Origin: Candidatus Gastranaerophilales bacterium
GTDB taxonomy: Bacteria; Cyanobacteriota; Vampirovibrionia; Gastranaerophilales; Gastranaerophilaceae
Length of the DNA: 14,852 nt
Assembly (NCBI GenBank): GCA_905235825.1
Contig: CAJONH010000212.1
Coordinates: forward strand, 1 to 14,852
Reading direction: 5' to 3'
Under the pieces are notes generated by a model. That model ran no database searches, had not been told where the DNA came from, and saw nothing but the letters and a program-made list of their open reading frames with translations. Shown in pieces: positions 1 to 6,041 of the stretch (positions within the stretch are counted from its first letter, which is position 1; each line of letters begins with the position of its first letter). The translations under genes were made by a program, and so were the position numbers.

Positions 1-69
1 CAAAACAAATGGCAACTTGAATTTTGAAGTGCTTTAATATAAAATTAGATAGTTAAAAAGTTTTAGTAT

Positions 70-133
70 TTTTTAAATATTTCATTATAATTCTATAAAT
101 AAATATTTAAAAAGTCAAGTTATTTTTTAAATA
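70..133 (+). promoter_or_regulatory. Putative promoter and operator of the HTH gene
   Basis: The region upstream of the HTH gene is almost pure A/T. A consensus -10 hexamer TATAAT is at 86-91; no good -35 is visible (TTTAGT at 62-67 is a weak candidate). The -10 lies in the loop of a perfect 13-bp inverted repeat, TTTTTAAATATTT (70-82) against AAATATTTAAAAA (101-113). The core TTTTTAAATA recurs directly at 124-133. Inverted sites around the -10 of an XRE gene are what an autorepressor operator would look like. In DNA this AT-rich such repeats also arise by chance, so the operator reading is tentative. Confidence 0.35.
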
Positions 134-153
134 CATGTTTAAAAAAGGAATTT

Positions 154-438
154 ATGTTAGCCGAGAACCTAAAAGAAGTGAGAATAAAATTGGGTATTTC
201 ACAGGGAGAAATGGCTCAATCGCTTGATATGCTCCAAGCTCAATACAGCAACTACGAAAGAGGAAAAAGTAAACCATCCGCTGATGTACTTGAAAAACTT
301 GCATTAAAACATAAAATTAATTTAAATTATCTTCTTACGGGAAAAGGGGCAATGTTCGTTTTTTCTGAAACAGAAAAAGAAATAAAGAAACTTAAAATAT
401 CAAAAAAGTCAATTTATTGGCTTGAAGTTGAAGATTAA
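154..438 (+). CDS. Small XRE-family helix-turn-helix regulator
   Basis: A 94-residue DNA-binding protein, probably a transcriptional repressor. A Cro/CI-type HTH (HTH_3-like) covers about residues 5-60: LKEVRIKLGISQGEMAQ forms the first helices, the recognition helix lies around residues 29-36 (QAQYSNYE), and YERGKSKPSADVLEKLA is the typical continuation. LNYLLTGKG at about 57-65 is the usual end of such domains in phage-like and chromosomal XRE repressors. The remaining 30 residues are charged and show no recognisable effector or sensor domain. ATG 154 has an AAGGA ribosome binding site 4-5 nt upstream. The gene is monocistronic and convergent with the permease gene, with only 8 nt between the two stop codons. 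Repeated TTTTTAAATA motifs upstream suggest autoregulation (inference). The target genes cannot be told from this window. Confidence 0.85.
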   Translation: MLAENLKEVRIKLGISQGEMAQSLDMLQAQYSNYERGKSKPSADVLEKLALKHKINLNYLLTGKGAMFVFSETEKEIKKLKISKKSIYWLEVED

Positions 439-446
439 ATTATAAA

Positions 447-1277
447 TTATTCCTTAATTCCTCCGCCTAAAATGTCATTAATAAAATATTTTCTGCCGAG
501 TAAAAATACAACAATGACGGGAATGGAACAAATAACCGAATATGCGGTTAATGCTCCCCAATCCGTTACTTCACGGAAACTCCCCTTAAATTCAGCTAAA
601 CCTATAGGCAAAGTTCTTATTGCATCCGAATTTGTTACAATTAATGGCCACATAAAACTGTTCCATGTTGTTATAAACGTAAAAATAGCAAGAGTCATAA
701 CGGCAGGCATGGCTAACGGCATTGCAATTTTATAAAATACCTGAAATGTATTACACCCGTCTATTTTTGCTGATGCTTCCATATCTTCCGGCATAGAATT
801 AAACCACTGCCTCATCATAAACACTCCAAATCCGCCAAAAAGTCCCGGAACTATTAATGCCCAATATGTATCTATCCAGTTAAACTGTTTCATTATGAAA
901 AATAAAGGCACTATATTTACCTGCGGAGGTATCATCATAGATATAATTATTAAAAAAAATAAAATATTTTTATATTTAAAAGAAAATCGTCCAAAAGCAT
1001 ATCCCGCCATTGATGCAATTATAACCTGTCCGATAGTTGTTAATAGTGCAACAAACATACTGTTAAAAAAATATCTTAATATATCTGCGGTTTTTATTAC
1101 ATATTCATAATTTTTTACTGTAAAAGGCAGGGGGATAAAATTTACCATTCCTGAAAATATCTGCTTATCAGTCATAAACGATAAACAAATCATATAAATA
1201 AACGGTAAAAGCATTGAAACAGCACCGATAATTAATATAAAATATCCTGTTAGACGGTAAATTTTAGACATTTTCAT
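447..1277 (-). CDS. MalG-type carbohydrate ABC transporter permease
   Basis: Inner-membrane permease subunit of a CUT1-type sugar importer (MalG/LacG/UgpE family). About 276 residues, the usual length. Six hydrophobic segments are visible at about residues 10-31, 72-94, 104-124, 136-156, 185-207 and 242-261, counting from the ATG at 1277. The EAA loop that contacts the ATPase is at about 167-191: EASAKIDG, then MPLAMP, with the conserved D-G and prolines. The start is uncertain. A GTG at 1307 is in frame, and ATGs lie at 1277 and 1271; none has a clear Shine-Dalgarno sequence. I chose 1277 because it leaves a normal short cytoplasmic tail and a 14-nt overlap with the exonuclease gene rather than 44 nt. 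It is probably co-transcribed with, and coupled to, that exonuclease. No partner permease, ATP-binding protein or binding protein is nearby, so the substrate is unknown and it may rely on subunits encoded elsewhere. Confidence 0.88.
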   Translation of the reverse strand: MKMSKIYRLTGYFILIIGAVSMLLPFIYMICLSFMTDKQIFSGMVNFIPLPFTVKNYEYVIKTADILRYFFNSMFVALLTTIGQVIIASMAGYAFGRFSFKYKNILFFLIIISMMIPPQVNIVPLFFIMKQFNWIDTYWALIVPGLFGGFGVFMMRQWFNSMPEDMEASAKIDGCNTFQVFYKIAMPLAMPAVMTLAIFTFITTWNSFMWPLIVTNSDAIRTLPIGLAEFKGSFREVTDWGALTAYSVICSIPVIVVFLLGRKYFINDILGGGIKE

Positions 1278-2196
1278 ATTTTCTGTCAGGCTTTGAGATG
1301 TGAACACTTCTTGTTTCGCTGAGCATTTGGCGAGCCGCCGCCAGTTTTTCCCTGTTTTCCTGACTGATACTGTTTGATGTAATTAGTCTGTCTACAAAAT
1401 TATTGTTTAATCTTACCGCTTTATGCAATGCACCTATTTCTTCCAAAACATCTTTTATTTCAACAAAATCATAAGCATAAGACTGTTTTGACTGATAAGA
1501 AAGTGTTTCTCCGTTCGGCGATTGAACACTTTCTCCGCCTTTTTCAAAATATAATCTGAATACCGATTTTAAATCCTGAAGTTCGGATTGCATAATTTGT
1601 ACCGCCTGCTGAATACGTAAATATCTTTCAAAAAGATAATCAATATTATCAAGCTGTTGAATTTGCCACGCATATTTCTTTTCATAAAGTTTTTTTAATT
1701 CGGGATACGCAAGAGCTAAACCCTCCGTATCTGCCATTGCTCTATGACGGGTTGAAAATTCAACATTAAATTTATTCATTAAACTTTCTAGCCCGCAAGA
1801 TTCAAGTTCGGGATAAACCTCCTTAAACATCATTTGCGAATCTATTCTGATATTTGTAATTGGTTTTCCTGTTGTTCTGATACTTGCCTCGTTAATAAAC
1901 GAATAATCAAAAATTGCATTATGTGCAACAATGGGATTATCACCGATAAATTCAAGTATTGCAGGCATTACCTCTGCTTCTGTCGGTGCATCTTTGACAT
2001 CTTCCTCGGTTATTCCGTGAATTGCCATACTCGATTTACGTATATGCTGCTGCGGATTAATTAATGTTTCAAATCGTTCTTTTATTTTACCGTTTTCAAG
2101 CCGAATTGCCGCAAATTCCACCATTCTTTCTTTTGTATAATCCAAACCTGTTGTTTCTACATCAAGAACTATCTCAATACACTTTTTTCTTGGCAC
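1264..2196 (-). CDS. DEDDh 3'-5' exonuclease, DnaQ/PolC-epsilon-like
   Basis: 310 residues. The N-terminal 165 or so form an RNase T/DnaQ exonuclease domain with all catalytic residues: D12 and E14 in LDVETTG, D97 in HNAIFDYSF, and H151 with D156 in HRAMADTEG, which is the DEDDh pattern of two-metal 3'-5' exonucleases. About 150 C-terminal residues (from YAWQIQQLDNIDYLFERY on) are mostly helical and match no domain I recognise. The protein lacks polymerase, helicase or UvrC-like fusions, so it could be a proofreading epsilon-like subunit or a separate repair or RNA-processing exonuclease. The start is GTG 2196, with AGGGAGA ending 9 nt upstream and a good promoter beyond. An out-of-frame ATG at 2203 lies closer to the same ribosome binding site. 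The 3' end overlaps the permease gene. This gene heads the two-gene unit. Confidence 0.87.
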   Translation of the reverse strand: MPRKKCIEIVLDVETTGLDYTKERMVEFAAIRLENGKIKERFETLINPQQHIRKSSMAIHGITEEDVKDAPTEAEVMPAILEFIGDNPIVAHNAIFDYSFINEASIRTTGKPITNIRIDSQMMFKEVYPELESCGLESLMNKFNVEFSTRHRAMADTEGLALAYPELKKLYEKKYAWQIQQLDNIDYLFERYLRIQQAVQIMQSELQDLKSVFRLYFEKGGESVQSPNGETLSYQSKQSYAYDFVEIKDVLEEIGALHKAVRLNNNFVDRLITSNSISQENREKLAAARQMLSETRSVHISKPDRKYENV

Positions 2197-2223
2197 TGCC
2201 CATAATCTCCCTATTTTGTAAAT

Positions 2224-2252
2224 ATAATATCATAAAGTTATATATTGGGCAA
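2224..2252 (-). promoter_or_regulatory. Sigma-70-type promoter of the exonuclease-permease unit
   Basis: On the minus strand: -35 TTGCCC (2247-2252; 4 of 6 consensus), a 17-bp spacer, then -10 TATTAT (2224-2229; 5 of 6) preceded by TGA, an extended -10. The predicted start is near 2217, about 20 nt before GTG 2196, leaving room for the AGGGAGA ribosome binding site. A 9-bp inverted repeat, ATAAAGTTA (2232-2240) and TAACTTTAT (2264-2272), has one arm in the spacer and one just upstream of the -35, so it might be a regulator site. Confidence 0.6.
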
Positions 2253-2307
2253 AATTATCCGTTTAACTTTATATAAATATTGGATTTCATAATAAAAAAT
2301 GTCTTGA

Positions 2308-2952
2308 TTATTTATTATTATCATTAAAATATTTACAGTAATTATTGAGTTTACACTTATCACAGCATGGTTTTGAAGGTTTGCAAACATTTTGTCCCAA
2401 AGTTACAAAAAGAGTATTAATTTCACTCCAGCATCTTTTGGGAAGATTATTTTTCAGGGCAAATTCGGTTTCTTCCGGTTCCTTTGTTTTACATAAACCT
2501 AAACGATTTGAAATTCTATGCACATGTACATCAACACAAATGCTTGGCAGACCATATCCTTTTGATTGCACCAGATTTGCTGTTTTTCTGCCTACTCCTT
2601 TAAATTTAACAAGCTCATCTATCTCTTTAGGTACAATACTGTTATGTTTGTAATATAGTTCATTAGCAATATCAAGTATCTGTTTTGCTTTATTTTTATA
2701 AAATCCGACCGGATAAACTGCTTTCTCCAAATCTTCAAGTTTAACATTTAGAAAATCTTTCGGGGTTTTACCCAGTTCCAGCATCCGCATTGCTGCAGGA
2801 TATGTTGTTCTGTCATTTGTTCTTAACGATAAAATGCAGGCAATTAATACAATAAACGGGTCATGAATGTCTTCCATGTATTTTACAAATTCAGTCTGCG
2901 GAAGTTCCATTGACTTTATACCTGATATTATTTTGTCAAAATTCTTAATCAT
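2308..2952 (-). CDS. nth: Endonuclease III (DNA glycosylase/AP lyase)
   Basis: 214 residues, normal length for bacterial Nth. It removes oxidised pyrimidines and cleaves at abasic sites in base-excision repair. The helix-hairpin-helix is LVKFKGVGRKTANLV, with catalytic K123 (E. coli K120) and, 18 residues on, catalytic D141 in VDVHVHRISNRLGL (E. coli D138). The C-terminal [4Fe-4S] cluster ligands are complete: C190-X6-C197-X2-C200-X5-C206. One small difference is LSLRTND at residues 41-47, where E. coli-type enzymes read LSAQ(T/A)TD, so the residue near the flipped base is Arg44 instead of Gln; related forms occur in other Nth lineages. ATG 2952 has no Shine-Dalgarno sequence but a close extended -10 box. 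It lies between the M16 and exonuclease genes on the same strand but appears to have its own promoter. Confidence 0.95.
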   Translation of the reverse strand: MIKNFDKIISGIKSMELPQTEFVKYMEDIHDPFIVLIACILSLRTNDRTTYPAAMRMLELGKTPKDFLNVKLEDLEKAVYPVGFYKNKAKQILDIANELYYKHNSIVPKEIDELVKFKGVGRKTANLVQSKGYGLPSICVDVHVHRISNRLGLCKTKEPEETEFALKNNLPKRCWSEINTLFVTLGQNVCKPSKPCCDKCKLNNYCKYFNDNNK

Positions 2953-2958
2953 AAATAT

Positions 2959-2967
2959 ATTTTATCA
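2959..2967 (-). promoter_or_regulatory. Extended -10 box directly before nth
   Basis: The minus strand reads TGATAAAAT, a TGn extended -10 with TAAAAT at 2959-2964. The box ends 7 nt from the ATG at 2952, so transcription would begin at or within a base or two of the start codon. No clear -35 (TCCATA at the 17-bp position is 3 of 6). The same TGATAAAAT string precedes the asmA-like gene at 11499-11507, which supports it being a real promoter element. Confidence 0.4.
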
Positions 2968-2988
2968 GGAAAATACAAGAGTATGGAT

Positions 2989-3060
2989 AAAGAAATCGGG
3001 AATAATGACGGCGGGCAGATTATTTGGTTTTTATCAGCAGGATAGGCTTTAGCCTGCCGA
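2989..3060. repeat. GC-rich palindromic element between nth and the M16 gene
   Basis: This stretch is visibly richer in G+C than the sequence around it. It contains an 8-bp imperfect inverted repeat, TCAGCAGG (3034-3041) against CCTGCCGA (3053-3060). As minus-strand RNA all 8 pairs form, one of them G-U; on the plus strand one pair is an A-C mismatch. Inside it lies AGGCTTTAGCCT (3044-3055), which can form a competing small hairpin. On the minus strand it begins 11 nt after the M16 stop codon but has no U-run after the stem, whereas on the plus strand a T-rich run follows although no plus-strand gene ends here. It therefore looks less like a normal terminator than like a dispersed palindromic repeat or an mRNA 3'-end stabiliser. 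Confidence 0.4.
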
Positions 3061-3071
3061 TATTTTTGATT

Positions 3072-5921
3072 TTATTTATATAAATCAATTGAATTTAATG
3101 TTTTTTTGCTTGCCGCAATTGATGTAACGGGAGGATTTTTAAAAACATAGTTTGCTGCGGCTCTTATATCATCAGGTGTGATTTTATCCACAGCTTCAAA
3201 CAATTTTTCATAATAATTTTTTCCGTAACAAGATAAATTTGCATTTTCCATAACTATTGTTTTTGACATATTAGTTTCAAAAAAATCTAATATTCTTGTT
3301 TTATATATGGTTTTCGCATTTTCTAATTCTTTATCCGTTACATTTTGAGTTTTTAAGAGTTCTACATTTCTTTTAAAACCATCCAGTGCTTTTTTTATAT
3401 TTTCCGGAGATCCTTCTTTGGGGTCGGGACTATCCGTTGTCGTTCCTATTCTTAAGCATAAAACCTGTGTATCTTTTTCTCTGCTTAAATTTGAACCTAC
3501 AGAATATGCAAGTTTTTGATTTTCTCTTAAATCAAGAAAAAGTCTTGAAGACATGCCGCCCGCACCTAAAATCAAATTCAATAATTCAATTTTAGCAATA
3601 TCTTCCGCATTTTTTGATTCTTTAAATTTATATCCCTGAATAATTTCTGCCTGTGATTGTTCTCTCGATACGGCTATTACCGTTTCTTCCTTGTTTTCTT
3701 CAAATATATTATAATTTTGATTTTTGTCTTGTGAAAAAGGTTTAAAAATCGGCATATCAGCACTTAATTCATAATTAAACATATTTGATAAATTCGGATT
3801 TATATCGACAGGGGCATTCATAACAGCCTGTACCTGTGCTGTGGAAAGAATTTTTGAATATAAATTATTTACCTCATTCAATGTTAGTTTATCAAGTTCT
3901 TCCAAACGTATTTCTTTATCTTCATATTTTTTCAATTCAGGATGAAGCAGTTGATTTAATTTATTGTATGCAGATATTTTTTCGGTTTTTATATTTTCTT
4001 TTATAATTGATTTTGCTCTTTCAAATTCTTCCTGCGTAAAATTAGGATATTTAAGTTTTTCTTTTAAAAGCAGCATTGTATCAGGTAAATTTTCACTGTT
4101 ACACTCTGACAAAAGGAAAATACCATTATTATCTACAGCTGATGCTATAGATATATTTTTAGAATTTAAAATGCTGTTATAATTATCCGCTCCTCTTAAA
4201 CCGCTTCCTCTTTCAAGCATTTTATTTAATACCTGAATAGATGATAATGAGGTTTTATTTAATTCATCCGTATCAAAATCAAGTATAATACATGATTTTG
4301 CGTAAGGATTTCCCTGAATTATCGTACTCTCTATATTATTTGAAAGTGTTACGGTATTAACCTTGTCTGTTTCCTCTTTTATATTATTAATTGGAGATAT
4401 TTTAGCTCCGAACGAAACCTGTTTATTATTACTATATTCATTATAATTTTTTTTAATTTGTTCTATAGTTGCATATCTGTCGTGAGAAACACACATTGAA
4501 ACTTTATTTAAATCCAAAAATTTGCGTGCCGTTTCGCAAATATCATTAGGAGTAACATTTTGAATATTAATTATAGACTCATTAATACCGTTATAATTAT
4601 TATTTAAAGCCGAAACAGTAAGCAGACCGTTTAATGCACGTGAATTTTCCGCTTCAGCATATATATCATTTATCATATTCTTTTTTATTGTATTAACCGT
4701 ATACTCGGAAGAAGGGTAATTTGCTATATTTGTCAATTCTTTATAAATTATGTTTATTACTTCTTCAATTTTCGCTTCCGGAGCATTAGCCTTTATAATT
4801 AATGCTTTTGCACCCTGAGGTTTATTTTGCATTGTTTCTGTTGAATATTCAAAGTTTGCACCTATTTTACTTAATTCTTTATATAGATTAGAGTCTGTTG
4901 AACTCAAAATTTCAAATAAAACCGAGAGTTTGTCGAGTTCTTTGTCTGGAGTACCTTCGGGAAGGGCAAAACCCATTGTAACTGACGGCAGAGTAGTATT
5001 TGATTTTATAATATCTTCTCTTATTGCTTTATCGTTATATTTCAAAGGTTCATATACTCTTTTATGAATTTGTGAATAGTCATTTTGCTTATTAAAATGC
5101 TTTGCAACAAGATTAATTGTTTCTTCGGGATTAACATCGCCTGTTATTACCGTAACCGCATTATCAGGTGTATACCATGTATTGAAATAGTCAAGAACGG
5201 TATCTCTTGTAAACGAATTTATATTTTCTTTTGTACCTATAACAAAATCTTCGCTTGAGCTTTGAATACCAAATAAATTTTTAAGTACTTTGCACAGTGC
5301 AACAGTGTCAGGATCGTCATTGCACATATCAATTTCGGATTTAACCGGTTCTTTTTCTTTTATTAATTGCTCATTAGGAAACGTAGGAAATTGAGTCTGT
5401 TCAGCATTTAATTTTATTGCTTCTTCAAGTGAATTGTCGTTTAATAACTGAAATTGCAGATAGTAATCAGTTGCGGCAAAACCCGTGGAAGCATTTGTAT
5501 CTCCGCCCAGCTGAGAAACTTTTAAATCATATTCTTTAGGGGCAAGATTTTTACTGCCGTTAAACAAATTATGTTCTATAAAATGACTCATGCCTCTTAT
5601 ATTATCAGGCTCATTCATAGAGCCGACATTATATGTCGTATTAACAAATGTAGGTCCTTTTTTATTTGCAATAATTACCCGCTGACCGTTTGCAAGTTTA
5701 TATATATGTGCATTCTCTTTAAGTCCCGGAATTGAAACCTCGCCTATTTTAGCATAGGATACAGGCATATCGGTATTAATTTGCGATTGACCTATTGCAT
5801 ATACCGAAGGCAATTTAGTTTCACCACTGAAAGAAGTGCTTTGTTTTTTGTTTTCATAGGGTTTACAAGGCACCTGATTTAAAACTGTTAATCTGTTTAC
5901 ATTATTCCCTGTTATATTCAT
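3072..5921 (-). CDS. M16-family zinc metallopeptidase, fused two-half type
   Basis: 949 residues: two M16 halves in one chain, as in pitrilysin and insulysin, that would close around peptide substrates. The N-terminal half has the inverted zinc motif HFIEH (H113, E116, H117) and the third ligand E196 in KEKEPVKSEID, with E189 seven residues earlier as in insulysin (E182/E189). The C-terminal half lacks a zinc motif, as expected, and keeps the substrate-binding pair R799 and Y806 in LRENQKLAYSVGS (insulysin R824/Y831). The enzyme therefore looks active. No signal peptide or membrane segment is visible. The first 50 residues are polar and carry TSFSGE at about 29-34; a similar VSFGAK sits at 502-507 exactly where the second half begins. 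ATG 5921 has no Shine-Dalgarno sequence; TATAAG at 5929-5934 could be a -10 placing transcription almost at the ATG. It is separated from the M49 gene upstream by 120 nt. Confidence 0.9.
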   Translation of the reverse strand: MNITGNNVNRLTVLNQVPCKPYENKKQSTSFSGETKLPSVYAIGQSQINTDMPVSYAKIGEVSIPGLKENAHIYKLANGQRVIIANKKGPTFVNTTYNVGSMNEPDNIRGMSHFIEHNLFNGSKNLAPKEYDLKVSQLGGDTNASTGFAATDYYLQFQLLNDNSLEEAIKLNAEQTQFPTFPNEQLIKEKEPVKSEIDMCNDDPDTVALCKVLKNLFGIQSSSEDFVIGTKENINSFTRDTVLDYFNTWYTPDNAVTVITGDVNPEETINLVAKHFNKQNDYSQIHKRVYEPLKYNDKAIREDIIKSNTTLPSVTMGFALPEGTPDKELDKLSVLFEILSSTDSNLYKELSKIGANFEYSTETMQNKPQGAKALIIKANAPEAKIEEVINIIYKELTNIANYPSSEYTVNTIKKNMINDIYAEAENSRALNGLLTVSALNNNYNGINESIINIQNVTPNDICETARKFLDLNKVSMCVSHDRYATIEQIKKNYNEYSNNKQVSFGAKISPINNIKEETDKVNTVTLSNNIESTIIQGNPYAKSCIILDFDTDELNKTSLSSIQVLNKMLERGSGLRGADNYNSILNSKNISIASAVDNNGIFLLSECNSENLPDTMLLLKEKLKYPNFTQEEFERAKSIIKENIKTEKISAYNKLNQLLHPELKKYEDKEIRLEELDKLTLNEVNNLYSKILSTAQVQAVMNAPVDINPNLSNMFNYELSADMPIFKPFSQDKNQNYNIFEENKEETVIAVSREQSQAEIIQGYKFKESKNAEDIAKIELLNLILGAGGMSSRLFLDLRENQKLAYSVGSNLSREKDTQVLCLRIGTTTDSPDPKEGSPENIKKALDGFKRNVELLKTQNVTDKELENAKTIYKTRILDFFETNMSKTIVMENANLSCYGKNYYEKLFEAVDKITPDDIRAAANYVFKNPPVTSIAASKKTLNSIDLYK

Positions 5922-5928
5922 AGCGATA

Positions 5929-5934
5929 CTTATA
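5929..5934 (-). promoter_or_regulatory. Possible -10 box directly before the M16 gene
   Basis: TATAAG on the minus strand ends 8 nt before ATG 5921, in a 120-nt AT-rich gap that holds no other gene. There is no Shine-Dalgarno sequence between box and start, so a leaderless transcript is possible. The -35 region is only T-rich and not convincing. Random TATAAG-like hexamers are common in such DNA. Confidence 0.25.
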
Positions 5935-6041
5935 ATTAAACTTACCTGAATAAAAATTATTGATACTATAAAAAAAAGTTTTACAAAATATTTACAAAAA
6001 GTAAGTTATATCAATACGCATAAAATATAACAAAAAAAGAT

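Noticed and set aside
439..446. Bidirectional terminator between the convergent HTH and permease genes
   Set aside because: Only 8 nt separate the stops and I found no stable hairpin there or in the adjoining coding ends.
2867..3052. Plus-strand 61-codon frame running out of nth into the intergenic gap
   Set aside because: Half of it is antisense to nth, it has no ribosome binding site, and the rest covers the palindromic element.
5922..6041. Small gene or RNA in the 120-nt gap between the M49 and M16 genes
   Set aside because: Very AT-rich, no open frame with a start signal and no stable stem; only the possible -10 box before the M16 gene can be supported.
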